A DNA stretch of 64,000 nt from NCBI GenBank assembly GCA_964347475.1, contig CAYFYY010000006.1, positions 1-64,000 of the forward strand. Direction: 5' to 3'. Under the pieces are notes generated by a model. The model saw nothing but the letters and a program-made list of their open reading frames with translations. It did no database searches and was not told the origin of the DNA. Both the position numbers and the translations under genes were made by a program. Below are positions 1 through 8,256 of this stretch, piece after piece (the stretch's first letter is position 1; every line of letters starts with the position of its first letter). Source of the DNA: GCA-020356105 sp964347475. Its GTDB lineage: Bacteria > Pseudomonadota > Alphaproteobacteria > UBA8366 > JADFVY01.

Positions 1-197
1 CCAGAGGGGCCGGCGAGGATCGGTATGAACGGATGGACCATGCCTTTCATGAGCGACTGCGCCGTGGATTTCTCGCCATCGCGGCAGACGAGCCGGACCG
101 CTGCGTTGTGGTTGATGCGGCCCAGGACGAAGATTCTGTTCATGCCACGATTCGCGCCGCCATTGAGGCACGACTGCAGGTATCATCGGCGCGATGA
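1..197 (+). CDS. tmk: Thymidylate kinase, C-terminal part (5' end outside window)
   Basis: The frame open from the left edge to a TGA at 195-197 encodes about 64 residues. It begins with the segment EDRYERMDHAFHERLRRGFL, which is typical of the lid-distal C-terminal helices of bacterial thymidylate kinase, then an Asp-Ala strand and a closing helix. The enzyme phosphorylates dTMP to dTDP in the cytosol. The stop overlaps the holB start by four bases (ATGA), so the two are translationally coupled; tmk-holB is a widely conserved pair. The P-loop lies upstream of the window and cannot be checked. Confidence 0.85.
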   Translation, partial: RGAGEDRYERMDHAFHERLRRGFLAIAADEPDRCVVVDAAQDEDSVHATIRAAIEARLQVSSAR

Positions 198-1285
198 GCG
201 ACCACCCGGAACGCCCCACACCGCGACAGAATACCGCCCTGCTCGGACACGCCCCGGCCGAGCAGGTTTTTCTTAATTCCTGGAAGTCGGGCCGGCTTCA
301 GCATGCTTGGTTGCTCGCCGGTCCGCGCGGCATCGGCAAAGCCACGCTGGCCTTCCGCATTGCTCGCTTCGTGCTGGCCGCTGGCGAGCACGCCGGACTG
401 TTCGAAGGCGCGCAGCCGCCGGCCGACGACCTTGCACTGCCCGTCGATCATCCCGTCGAAAGGCAGGTCGCGAGCGGAGGACATCCCGACCTCCTGACCG
501 TTGAACGTTCCGTCAATCCGAAGACCGGCAAGCTGCGCGGCGAAATCGTCGTGGAGGATGTGCGGCGGCTTTCGTCGTTCCTTGCGCTGACGACGGCGGC
601 TGGCGCATGGCGGGTCGCCATCGTGGACACCGCCGACGAGATGAACCGCAACGCCGCGAACGCGCTTCTCAAAGGGCTTGAGGAGCCGCCCGCGCGGACC
701 CTTTTCCTGCTTGTCAGCCATTGTCCTGGCAGCCTTTTGCCAACGATCCGTTCGCGCTGCCGTGTCCTCAATCTGACCGCGCTCGGCGAGGAGCGGGTCG
801 TGAGGTTGTTGGCCGTTCATCGCCCCGACCTGTCCGGGGAGGAAGTGCTGGCCGTCGCGCGCCTCTCCGACGGGAGTGTCGGCCGGGCGCTGGCCCTGGC
901 CGATGCCGGCGGGGCCGCTCTCTATCGCGACCTCGTCGGACTGCTGTCGCAGGCCGGCCGCCTGGACATAAAGGGCGTGCACGCGCTGGCCGGCAAGGTC
1001 GGTCGGCCCGGTGCGGACGAATCGTTCGACATCCTGGGCCAGCTTGTCGACCGTTGGCTTTCCGGTGTGGTCCTCGGGACGGCGCGCGGCGTCATGCCGG
1101 CGGAGGTCGTGAACGGCGAAACCGCGGCAGCGCTTGCTTGGCGCTCCCGCAGCAACCTTGCGAACTGGCTCGAGGTATGGGAAAAGGTGGCCCGCCTGTT
1201 TTCCCAGGCCGGGAGCGCCAATCTCGATCGCAAGCAGGTCGTGATCAACGTGTTCCTGACCCTGCAAGCAGTCGTGCGCAGCTGA
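194..1285 (+). CDS. holB: DNA polymerase III delta-prime subunit
   Basis: 363 residues, normal for HolB. The clamp-loader subunit delta-prime helps load the beta sliding clamp at the replication fork. A P-loop GPRGIGKAT lies at residues 43-51, an AAA core follows with the segment LLKGLEEPPARTLFLLVSH, and the SRC sensor motif is near residue 187 (RSRCRVL). The zinc-binding cysteine cluster of DnaX and some delta-prime proteins is not visible. It overlaps tmk by four bases and is followed 40 bases later by metG, so tmk-holB-metG-tatD-MBL is probably one operon. Identification rests on AAA motifs plus the tmk/metG neighbourhood. Confidence 0.92.
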   Translation: MSDHPERPTPRQNTALLGHAPAEQVFLNSWKSGRLQHAWLLAGPRGIGKATLAFRIARFVLAAGEHAGLFEGAQPPADDLALPVDHPVERQVASGGHPDLLTVERSVNPKTGKLRGEIVVEDVRRLSSFLALTTAAGAWRVAIVDTADEMNRNAANALLKGLEEPPARTLFLLVSHCPGSLLPTIRSRCRVLNLTALGEERVVRLLAVHRPDLSGEEVLAVARLSDGSVGRALALADAGGAALYRDLVGLLSQAGRLDIKGVHALAGKVGRPGADESFDILGQLVDRWLSGVVLGTARGVMPAEVVNGETAAALAWRSRSNLANWLEVWEKVARLFSQAGSANLDRKQVVINVFLTLQAVVRS

Positions 1286-1325
1286 TCCCGTACAGTCACG
1301 CAAACCAGCATTTCGGAGTGCCGCA

Positions 1326-2882
1326 ATGGCGGGCGACAAGTCCTATTACATCACGACGCCGATCTATTACGTGAACGATGCCCCGCATATCGGCCACGCC
1401 TATACGACGCTAGCCTGTGACGTGCTGGCACGGTTCAAGCGCCTGGACGGATATGACGTGCATTTCCTGACCGGTACGGACGAGCACGGCCAGAAGGTCG
1501 AAAAAGCGGCGCTTGAGGCTGGCACCGACCCGCAGGCTTTCACCGACAGGGTCTCGGTGAATTTTCGTGACTTGGCGACGGCGATGAGGTTCAGCAACGA
1601 CGACTTCATTCGCACCACCGAGGACAGGCACACGCGATCCGCCCAGGCAATCTGGCAAGCGTTGGCCGACAATGGCGAGATCTATCTCGGCAGCTACGCC
1701 GGGTGGTACGCGGTGCGCGACGAAGCGTTCTACACCGAATCCGAACTCGAGACCCGGCCTGACGGAACCAAGGTTTCCAAGGCATCGGGCGCCACCGTCG
1801 AATGGGTCGAAGAACCGAGCTACTTTTTCCGACTGTCGGCATGGGAAGACCGGCTTCTCGAGTTCTACGAGAAAAACCCCGACTTCATCCTGCCGGAATC
1901 GCGGCGCAACGAGGTGGTGAGCTTCGTTCGATCGGGTCTCAAGGACCTGTCGGTGTCCCGCACCACGTTCAAATGGGGCATTCCGGTTCCCGGCGACGAC
2001 GACCACATCATGTATGTGTGGCTGGATGCGTTGACCAACTACATCACGGCTGTCGGCTATCCCGACACGAAGTCCGAAGCGTTCCGGCGCTATTGGCCGG
2101 CCGACCTGCACATGGTTGGCAAGGATATCCTGCGCTTCCACGCGGTTTACTGGCCGGCGTTCCTGATGGCGGCCGGCGTGGAACCGCCGAAACGGGTGTT
2201 TGCCCACGGCTGGTGGACAAACGAGGGGCAGAAGATCTCAAAATCGCTGGGAAACGTGATCGAGCCGCATACGCTGATCGAAAAATACGGGCTCGATCCG
2301 GTGCGCTATTTCCTGCTGCGCGAGGTGCCATTCGGAAATGACGGCGATTTCTCGCACCGGGCGATGGTCGGGCGCCTGAACGGGGATCTTGCCAACGATC
2401 TAGGAAACCTTTGCCAGCGGGTGCTTTCGATGATCGCCAAAAACTGCGGCGGCGAGGTTCCCGATTCGGCGGGGCGCGTCGACGGCCCCGATGCCGCGCT
2501 GATTGCGCAGGCGAGAGCCCTATTACCCCGTCTGCGCCAGGAGCTGGACGTGCAGGCGTTCCATTTGGCCCTCGCGGCGATCTGGGAAGTCGTCGGCGAA
2601 GCCAACCGGTATATCGATGCGCAAGCGCCCTGGGCCCTGCGCAAGAGCGACCCGGACCGCATGGGCGCCGTGCTTTACGCGCTGATAGAGGTCATCCGGC
2701 AGATCGCCATCGTGCTGCAACCGTTCATGCCCGATGCCGCCGCTGCGATCCTTGACCAGGTCGCGGTGCCAGCGGAGGCACGAAGGTTGGTCGACCTGGC
2801 AACGCCGCTCCGGCCGGGAACGACTCTGCCGCGGCCGCAGCCGGTGTTTCCGCGCTATGCGGACGAGGAAGAAAGCGGCTGA
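1326..2882 (+). CDS. metG: Methionyl-tRNA synthetase
   Basis: 518 residues. Class I synthetase charging tRNA-Met for both initiation and elongation. The nucleotide-binding HIGH motif is at 21-24 and the KMSKS loop appears as KISKS at 303-307, a common alphaproteobacterial variant. No zinc-knuckle cysteines are seen in the connective region and there is no C-terminal EMAP-like dimerisation domain, so it is the short monomeric type. The start is preceded by a GGAG eight bases upstream. It lies between holB and tatD on the same strand, a very common bacterial arrangement. Confidence 0.96.
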   Translation: MAGDKSYYITTPIYYVNDAPHIGHAYTTLACDVLARFKRLDGYDVHFLTGTDEHGQKVEKAALEAGTDPQAFTDRVSVNFRDLATAMRFSNDDFIRTTEDRHTRSAQAIWQALADNGEIYLGSYAGWYAVRDEAFYTESELETRPDGTKVSKASGATVEWVEEPSYFFRLSAWEDRLLEFYEKNPDFILPESRRNEVVSFVRSGLKDLSVSRTTFKWGIPVPGDDDHIMYVWLDALTNYITAVGYPDTKSEAFRRYWPADLHMVGKDILRFHAVYWPAFLMAAGVEPPKRVFAHGWWTNEGQKISKSLGNVIEPHTLIEKYGLDPVRYFLLREVPFGNDGDFSHRAMVGRLNGDLANDLGNLCQRVLSMIAKNCGGEVPDSAGRVDGPDAALIAQARALLPRLRQELDVQAFHLALAAIWEVVGEANRYIDAQAPWALRKSDPDRMGAVLYALIEVIRQIAIVLQPFMPDAAAAILDQVAVPAEARRLVDLATPLRPGTTLPRPQPVFPRYADEEESG

Positions 2883-2898
2883 CGAGGTCCGGGGCACG

Positions 2899-3705
2899 AT
2901 GTTTCTCGTCGACAGCCACTGTCACCTCGACTTCCCGACCTTCGCCGACGACTTGCAGGGCGTGGTTGCCCGCGCCCGCGATGCCGGAGTCGGCACGATG
3001 GTGACGATCTGCACCCATCTCAGCCGATTCGAACAGGTGCGCGCCATCGCAGCGCGGTTCGACGGCGTGTGGTGTTCGGTGGGCGTGCATCCGCACGAGG
3101 CGGACGGGGAGGGACCCGCTGCCACGCCCGAACGGTTGATCGAGCTGGCAGCCGACCCGCTGGTGGTCGGGATCGGCGAGACCGGGCTCGACTATTACTA
3201 TGAGCACAGCACGCGAGAGGCTCAAATATCGAGTTTCCGCGCGCACATTGCTGCGGCACGCCACATTGGGCTGCCGCTCATCGTTCACACACGGGACGCC
3301 GACGATGACACCGTGGCGATCTTGAGCGAGGAATACGAAAAGGGCGCATTTCCCGGTGTAATACATTGCTTTAGTACGTCTAGATATCTTGCTGAAAAAG
3401 CATTGGAAATGGGATTTTATATTTCGCTTTCCGGGATCGTGACCTTCAAGGCGGCGGCGGATCTGCGTGAAACCGTCCGCGCGCTTCCCCTCGACCGCCT
3501 GCTGATCGAAACCGACGCGCCGTACCTTGCGCCCGTTCCCAACCGTGGCAAACGCAACGAGCCGGCCTTTGTCGCCCATACCGGCGCTGCGGTTGCCGAC
3601 CTTCGAGGGATCGATCCTGCCGAACTGGCGCGGGTGACCAGCGACAATTTCTTCCGCCTGTTCCGCAAAGCCTCCCGACCCGGCGCGGGCGCAGGTTCGG
3701 ACTGA
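2899..3705 (+). CDS. tatD: TatD family metal-dependent hydrolase
   Basis: 268 residues from ATG 2899; longer in-frame starts run back into metG and are rejected because the family begins with the strand MFLVDSHCHLDFP. His7 and His9 form the first metal-binding pair, GIGETGLDYYY and the HTRDADDD segment follow, and IETDAPYLAP near the C-terminus holds the last metal-binding Asp. TatD proteins are TIM-barrel 3'-5' DNases or deoxyribonucleases of uncertain in vivo role. An oddity is a 75-base AT-rich patch (about 3356-3432) carrying GTA, ATA and AGA codons inside an otherwise GC-rich gene. Confidence 0.93.
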   Translation: MFLVDSHCHLDFPTFADDLQGVVARARDAGVGTMVTICTHLSRFEQVRAIAARFDGVWCSVGVHPHEADGEGPAATPERLIELAADPLVVGIGETGLDYYYEHSTREAQISSFRAHIAAARHIGLPLIVHTRDADDDTVAILSEEYEKGAFPGVIHCFSTSRYLAEKALEMGFYISLSGIVTFKAAADLRETVRALPLDRLLIETDAPYLAPVPNRGKRNEPAFVAHTGAAVADLRGIDPAELARVTSDNFFRLFRKASRPGAGAGSD

Positions 3706-3717
3706 AGGGGAAATGTT

Positions 3718-4491
3718 GTGAAAATCACCGTGCTCGGCTGCGGTGCCTCAGGTGGCGTGCCGCTGATCGGGAACAACTGGGGCGACTGCGACCCGTCAGA
3801 ACCGCGAAATCGCCGACGTCGATCCTCCATCCTCATCGAAGGGAAGGGCGCCACCATACTGGTGGATGCGTCTCCGGACTGCCGAGCCCAACTGCTCGAC
3901 GCAGGAACCGCCCACCTCGACGCCGTTATCTTTACTCACGCCCATGCAGATCACATCCATGGAATCGATGATCTGCGCTGGGTCAACGTCGCCATGGGGG
4001 CGGCAATACCGACCTATGCGTATGACATGACGCTAGAACAGATCAACACCCGCTTCGGCTATGTCTTCGCGCCGCTCGATCACAAGGCGCGCGGCCACTT
4101 TTACAAGCCCTGCCTCGATCCGAGACCTGTCGGCGACGGCAGCTTTCGCATCGGCGAGCTGGAAATCCATCCGTTTCGCCAGGATCATGGTTTCAGTACG
4201 ACCATGGGCCTGCGTGTCGAGGAGTTTGCCTATTCGGTCGATGTCGTCGCGCTCGATGAACCGGCGTTCGAGTGCCTTTTTGATGTGGACACGTGGATCG
4301 TCGGGTGTCTTGGCCGCACACCGCACCCGACCCACGCACATGTCGCTAAGGTGCTTGAATGGATCGAACGGGTCGGACCGGCACGAGCCTGGCTTTCGCA
4401 TATGAGCCACACGCTCGATTACGCGGCGCTCTGTGAAGAACTGCCGGGGCATGTCAGACCGGCACATGACGGCCTGACCTTCGAGGTCTGA
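3718..4491 (+). CDS. MBL-fold metallo-hydrolase, PhnP-like
   Basis: 257 residues from a GTG start with a GAAGGGG ribosome site just upstream; the ATG at 3713 runs into a stop after two codons. The metallo-beta-lactamase signature HAHADH is at 74-79, with further histidines near 180 (FRQDHG) and 236 (HMSHT) completing the two-metal site. Closest in layout to the PhnP / phosphoribosyl cyclic phosphate phosphodiesterase group, but no other phn genes are near, so the true substrate is open. It commonly follows tatD in alphaproteobacteria, which fits here. Last gene of the plus-strand run before the dif-like site. Confidence 0.88.
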   Translation: MKITVLGCGASGGVPLIGNNWGDCDPSEPRNRRRRSSILIEGKGATILVDASPDCRAQLLDAGTAHLDAVIFTHAHADHIHGIDDLRWVNVAMGAAIPTYAYDMTLEQINTRFGYVFAPLDHKARGHFYKPCLDPRPVGDGSFRIGELEIHPFRQDHGFSTTMGLRVEEFAYSVDVVALDEPAFECLFDVDTWIVGCLGRTPHPTHAHVAKVLEWIERVGPARAWLSHMSHTLDYAALCEELPGHVRPAHDGLTFEV

Positions 4492-4523
4492 GCGCCCCGG
4501 ACCAAGGCCATATCGCGCCCATG

Positions 4524-4551
4524 ATTTTCCATAATATACATTATGCGACGT
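4524..4551 (+). other. Candidate dif site (XerC/XerD chromosome dimer resolution)
   Basis: The 28 bases read as an 11-base arm ATTTTCCATAA, a 6-base centre TATACA and an 11-base arm TTATGCGACGT. The inner part CATAAT-ATAC-ATTATG is a perfect inverted repeat. The E. coli dif has the same geometry, with arms GGTGCGCATAA and TTATGTTAAAT around TGTATA, and the shared CATAA and TTATG boxes are the parts recognised by XerC and XerD. All genes to the left point right and most genes to the right point left, as expected around a terminus. A pdif-like site used by a mobile element is the main alternative. Confidence 0.6.
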
Positions 4552-4721
4552 TATTCGGATCAGTTGCGATCCTCGATTCATCAATGATAACAAAGAGCTT
4601 GTGGAAATACTTTACGTAGTCCATCACTAGGGACCGACGCATGCCGTCCCAACGCGCGGTCCTTGCAACGGTGTCGAACACCCCGCCCCCGTCCAACACG
4701 ATGTTAAACGCGAAAGCAAAA

Positions 4722-4750
4722 GGCCGCGCCCGCGGTTTCGGAACGCGGCC
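4722..4750 (-). terminator. Rho-independent terminator of the small HTH gene
   Basis: Arms GGCCGCG (4722-4728) and CGCGGCC (4744-4750) form a 7-bp GC stem with a 15-base loop. Read on the minus strand the stem is followed by TTTTGCTTT. It lies 26 bases past the stop of the helix-turn-helix gene. Confidence 0.6.
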
Positions 4751-4775
4751 CAGGGACATCCGTATCGGAACCGGC

Positions 4776-5090
4776 TCAGTCGGGCGGAATATGCGCGATC
4801 TCGCCGTGATGCGGCGTCGGACGGTAACGCACCATCGACAGATCGATATCGGGGAACACCGCGCGAAAGGCTTCGACATCGGCGCGACCCATGCCTTCGG
4901 TGCCGGTTTCCCAGACGCTGAGGCGGTTGGCGTCGACGCCCATGTTGTCGGCGAGGTCCTCGAGGCTCATCCCGGCGTGTTCGCGGGCGTCGCGGATGAG
5001 GCCGGCGAGGCGCGGACATCCGGTGTTGCGGCCCTCGCCACGGTTCTTCCAAATCAATTCGTCGAGATTGTAAGAGGCTCCACGTGCCAT
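4776..5090 (-). CDS. Small helix-turn-helix (XRE-like) DNA-binding protein
   Basis: 104 residues from ATG 5090, preceded by GGAG nine bases upstream; a TTG at 5108 would add six residues but has no ribosome site. A HTH of the Cro/C1 type is visible in the middle: RLAGLIRDAREHAGMSLEDLA then MGVDANRLSVWETG, with the Trp-Glu-Thr turn typical of recognition helices. The C-terminal third (AFRAVFPDIDLSMVRYRP) is not recognised. Transcribed away from the next small gene and ended by a hairpin. Probably a transcription regulator; target unknown. Confidence 0.7.
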   Translation of the reverse strand: MARGASYNLDELIWKNRGEGRNTGCPRLAGLIRDAREHAGMSLEDLADNMGVDANRLSVWETGTEGMGRADVEAFRAVFPDIDLSMVRYRPTPHHGEIAHIPPD

Positions 5091-5210
5091 CTTGCTTATC
5101 TCCAGCAAGTTCTGGATGGATTCGGTAGCCTAAATCTATCCGGCAAACCGTTAACGTCCTGTTGACGTGGTCTTGATTTGTTGGCGACGGGTGCAGGTCG
5201 CGGCGCGCGT

Positions 5211-5477
5211 TCAACCGTATAGATCGCGGTCGCGGTACCAGGATTTGACGAACAATTCCAGCAGGCGACGGGCCTCGTCGTTGTGCGTGGCATACTGCAT
5301 CAACCCCTTGGTCGCGAACGACGAGAACGCCACCGCCTCCCCTTTTCCGCGGAGCTTGAAGACGCGCGCCGTCTCGTTCAGATCATCGTGGACAATGCGG
5401 CGTGCCATGATGTTCAGCTGGGTCTTGACGAAGCGGTTCTTGTCGCGCCAGCGTCGCTGGGCTGCGGTCGTCGCCAT
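5211..5477 (-). CDS. Small conserved-looking protein of unknown function
   Basis: 88 residues from ATG 5477, which has a GGGGG ribosome site about six bases upstream; an ATG at 5498 would add seven residues. The protein is basic at its N-terminus (AAQRRWRDKNRFVKTQLN), mostly helical by composition and has no membrane segment or signal peptide. The stretch FKLRGKGEAVAFSSFATKGLM looks like a folded core rather than chance translation. I do not recognise the family. It sits alone between the HTH gene and a 16-bp palindrome at 5523-5538 that could be its operator. Confidence 0.55.
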   Translation of the reverse strand: MATTAAQRRWRDKNRFVKTQLNIMARRIVHDDLNETARVFKLRGKGEAVAFSSFATKGLMQYATHNDEARRLLELFVKSWYRDRDLYG

Positions 5478-5522
5478 ACGAAACCCCCGTGGGCTCATTC
5501 AGTTCTGGACTAGAAGACGTTT

Positions 5523-5538
5523 TATCTACTAGTAGATA
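5523..5538. promoter_or_regulatory. 16-bp perfect palindrome upstream of the small unknown gene
   Basis: TATCTACTAGTAGATA reads the same on both strands. It lies 46 bases before the ATG at 5477, in an AT-rich stretch. On the minus strand a CATAAT box is just upstream of it, so a bound dimer would block transcription. Operator role is inferred. Confidence 0.4.
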
Positions 5539-5645
5539 TATTATGCCATCGTTCGTCCGTCGGCGCAGCGCTTTTCTTTTCGCCGCGCGGCAATGCGGGT
5601 TACTCTGCGGGCGGTCCGACAACTGAACGCTGAGACGACCCGATC

Positions 5646-6464
5646 ATGAGTGCGCAACTCGACCGGCTGCTGACGGTGATGGCCCGGCTGCGGGATCCGG
5701 AGGGCGGTTGCCCGTGGGATCTGGAGCAGGATTTCACAACCATCGCACCCTATACCATCGAGGAGGCCTACGAGGTTGCCGAGGCGATCGATCGTCACGA
5801 CATGGCTGCGCTGAAGGACGAACTGGGCGATCTTCTGTTGCAGGTGGTCTTCCACGCGCGCATGGCGGAGGAGGTCGGACACTTCGACTTCGACGCCGTC
5901 GCACAGGGCATCTCCGACAAGATGGTCCGCCGCCATCCGCACGTCTTCGGCGACGAAACCGTTGAATCCGCGGCCGCACAGACCGTCGCCTGGGAGGAGC
6001 AGAAGGCCGCCGAACGCCTGGCCACGGCACGCGCGGAAGACCGCGAGCCGAGTGTCCTGGATGGCGTATCGATCGCCCTGCCCGGTCTGAGCCGCGCAGT
6101 CAAGCTTGCCCGACGCGCCGCCCGCGTCGGGTTCGACTGGCCTGACATTTCTGGTGTCTTGGCCAAGATCGAGGAGGAAACTGCGGAACTGCGCTCGGAA
6201 ATCGACGGCGCAAAGGTTGCGGACCGCCTGGAAGACGAGCTTGGTGACTTGTTGTTTGCCGTCGCAAATCTCGCCCGGCACCTGTCGATCGAGCCGGAGG
6301 CGGCGATCCGCCGCGCAAACCGTAAGTTCGAGGGCAGGTTCCGCCGCGTCGAGGCGCGCCTGAACGAACAGGGCCGGCAGCCGCAGGACGTCGATATCGG
6401 CGAGCTGGACGAGCTTTGGAACGAGGCAAAGCGCGGGCCCGAGTCCGCCCGGCCCAGGAAATAG
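5646..6464 (+). CDS. mazG: Nucleoside triphosphate pyrophosphohydrolase MazG
   Basis: 272 residues with two MazG modules in tandem. The first has the metal-binding EE..E at 39-43 and E..D at 59-62 (KDELGDLL); the second, about residues 150-230, repeats the pattern (EEETAELRSE then EDELGDLLFA). The enzyme cleaves NTPs to NMP and pyrophosphate, cleansing non-canonical nucleotides and influencing ppGpp-linked stress. The segment PEGGCPWDLEQD is a family hallmark. Standalone plus-strand gene, convergent with the dehydrogenase gene 18 bases beyond its stop; a weak GC hairpin (6450-6478) at the junction may stop transcription both ways. Confidence 0.95.
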   Translation: MSAQLDRLLTVMARLRDPEGGCPWDLEQDFTTIAPYTIEEAYEVAEAIDRHDMAALKDELGDLLLQVVFHARMAEEVGHFDFDAVAQGISDKMVRRHPHVFGDETVESAAAQTVAWEEQKAAERLATARAEDREPSVLDGVSIALPGLSRAVKLARRAARVGFDWPDISGVLAKIEEETAELRSEIDGAKVADRLEDELGDLLFAVANLARHLSIEPEAAIRRANRKFEGRFRRVEARLNEQGRQPQDVDIGELDELWNEAKRGPESARPRK

Positions 6465-6482
6465 AGAAACCCGGGCCGCGTG

Positions 6483-7352
6483 TTAGTCGTTCACCAAGAG
6501 GTGCATCAGGCTCGAAGTGTCCCAGCGGCGACCGCCGCGGGCCTGGACCTGGGCGTAGAACTGGTCGACAAGGGCGGTGACCGGCAGCCGCGCCCCGTTG
6601 GTGTTCGCCTCCTCGAGGCAGATGCCGAGGTCCTTGCGCATCCAGTCAACCGCGAAGCCGAACTCGAACTCGCCCCGGCACATGGTGCGGGCCCGGTTAT
6701 CCATCTGCCACGACTGGGCCGCCCCCTTGGAGATGACGTCGATCACCTTCTCCATGTCGAGGCCGGCACGTGCACCGAAATTCATCCCTTCGGACAGGCC
6801 TTGCACGAGTCCGGCAATGCAGATCTGATTGACCATCTTGGTCAGTTGCCCCGATCCGGCCGGGCCCAGCAGCGTCACCGCGCGCGCATAACAATCGATC
6901 ACCGGCAGCGCACGATCGAAGACGTCCTCGTCGCCGCCGCACATGACGGTGAGCACGCCGTTTTGGGCACCGGCCTCTCCGCCGGACACGGGGGCATCGA
7001 TGAACCCGACGCCCCGGTCCCTGGCAAGGCCGTGGAGCTCACGCGCTACGTTTGCGGACGCCGTCGTGTTGTCGACCATGATCGTGCCCTCACCCATTCC
7101 GGCAAAGATGCCGTCATCACCGAGGGTGACGCTTCGCAGGTCATCGTCATTGCCGACGCAGGAAAACACGATCTCGGCACCGGCCGCAGCCTCGCGCGGA
7201 GTCGTGGCCTTCGAACCACCATGGTCCTTGACCCAGGCCGCGGCCTTTTCGGTGGTACGGTTGTAAACGGTGACGTCATGCCCGCCGGACTTCAGATGCC
7301 CGGCCATGTGATATCCCATGACGCCAAGGCCGATGAAGGCAACCTTGGTCAT
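6483..7352 (-). CDS. NAD(P)-dependent beta-hydroxyacid dehydrogenase (3-hydroxyisobutyrate dehydrogenase family)
   Basis: 289 residues starting at an ATG with a strong GGAGG. The Rossmann motif GLGVMG is at 8-13, APVSGGEAGA is the substrate-binding strand and the catalytic Lys lies in GSGQLTKMVNQ. Family members oxidise 3-hydroxyisobutyrate, tartronate semialdehyde or related short beta-hydroxyacids; the substrate cannot be told from sequence. Last gene of the long minus-strand run that begins at ntrB, separated by 88 bases from the IMPase-like gene, so it may have its own promoter. Confidence 0.85.
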   Translation of the reverse strand: MTKVAFIGLGVMGYHMAGHLKSGGHDVTVYNRTTEKAAAWVKDHGGSKATTPREAAAGAEIVFSCVGNDDDLRSVTLGDDGIFAGMGEGTIMVDNTTASANVARELHGLARDRGVGFIDAPVSGGEAGAQNGVLTVMCGGDEDVFDRALPVIDCYARAVTLLGPAGSGQLTKMVNQICIAGLVQGLSEGMNFGARAGLDMEKVIDVISKGAAQSWQMDNRARTMCRGEFEFGFAVDWMRKDLGICLEEANTNGARLPVTALVDQFYAQVQARGGRRWDTSSLMHLLVND

Positions 7353-7440
7353 AACGTTCGTCCTCCGGAATACGCTGCGGAAAGGTGGGTCGCGGAATCG
7401 GCCGCATCGTAAAGTCGTTGCGTGCCGATCTCAACGTCGG

Positions 7441-8256
7441 TCAGGCAGTCTGCAGGAAGTTTTTGATCGCGTCCCACGATTGGACATCCGTGGTCGACAG
7501 CAGACCCTCGACTCGGTCGCCGGCGCGGTACGGTCGACCGTCCAGGCGGGCGCTGTAGCCTCCCGCTTCCTGCAGCAGCAGAATTCCCGCCGCGTGATCC
7601 CAGGGCCAGAGCCTCCGGTAGAGCGAGAAATGTTTATCGCCGCGGGCCAGCGAAAGATAGTCGTGCGCGGCGCATCGATAAGTGCGGAGTTGGCGGAAGG
7701 TTCGGGCGCGCCGACGCACTGCCTCACGCATATCGGGCGGAAAATAGCTGTAGTTCAGGGATCCGATCATCGCATCGATCGGGACCGGCTGGCCGACCGA
7801 CAGCCGCCGACCCGCATACCATGCCCCCTCCCCCTCAAATGCGATTGCCGTGTTGCCGGATACCGGGTCATGGATCCAGCCTGCCCGGCTCCTGCCATCG
7901 ACAAGAAAACACACGATGACCGCAAAGACCGGGCTTCCAGCGGCGAAATTCCCGGTTCCGTCTACCGGATCGACCAGCCACGCCGGCCCCCCCAAAACCA
8001 ACCTGTCAAGCACCGCCGGATCCTTTGCTACCGCCTCCTCGCCAACAACCTGCGATCCCTGAACGAGTTCTGGAAGACGGCGCGAGAGCCTGCGTTCGGC
8101 CTCGATATCGGCAATCGTAACGACTTCACCGGCATGCTTTTCCATCACCTCGTGCCGCTGCAGCCGCTGGAACCGCGGAATGATATCGCGTTCCGCGGTC
8201 TCGCGAATGATTGCGACGACTTTGTCCGAATCGGGCAGGTCAACCACCAGACTCAA
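7441..8256 (-). CDS. Inositol monophosphatase family protein
   Basis: 271 residues. Metal-binding signatures of the IMPase/FIG superfamily are present: GEE at 72-74, DPVDGTGN at 96-103 and the C-terminal WPWDHAAG. Members dephosphorylate inositol phosphate, fructose-1,6-bisphosphate, histidinol phosphate or PAP; nothing here settles which. The start is a TTG whose last bases overlap the hflX stop (TTGA), with a GTG three codons in as an alternative. Coupled to hflX, so expression should follow the hfq-hflX transcript. Confidence 0.85.
   Translation of the reverse strand: MSLVVDLPDSDKVVAIIRETAERDIIPRFQRLQRHEVMEKHAGEVVTIADIEAERRLSRRLPELVQGSQVVGEEAVAKDPAVLDRLVLGGPAWLVDPVDGTGNFAAGSPVFAVIVCFLVDGRSRAGWIHDPVSGNTAIAFEGEGAWYAGRRLSVGQPVPIDAMIGSLNYSYFPPDMREAVRRRARTFRQLRTYRCAAHDYLSLARGDKHFSLYRRLWPWDHAAGILLLQEAGGYSARLDGRPYRAGDRVEGLLSTTDVQSWDAIKNFLQTA

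Larger units (their letters stand above)
4492..4775. other. Intergenic region holding the dif-like site; no gene seen
   Basis: 284 bases between two convergent genes. The left half (about 4520-4625) is clearly AT-richer than its surroundings and holds the dif-like sequence at 4524-4551. The right end holds a hairpin terminator for the minus-strand helix-turn-helix gene. Short open frames here have no coding character. Confidence 0.7.

Noticed and set aside
5151..5165. TTAA-N7-TTGA, one mismatch from a CtrA box
   Set aside because: A single imperfect box is expected by chance and it is not placed over a recognisable promoter.
5526..5551. Second possible dif-like half site (GATATA then TTATGCC) near the palindrome
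   Set aside because: The XerC arm does not match; only the TTATG part is similar.
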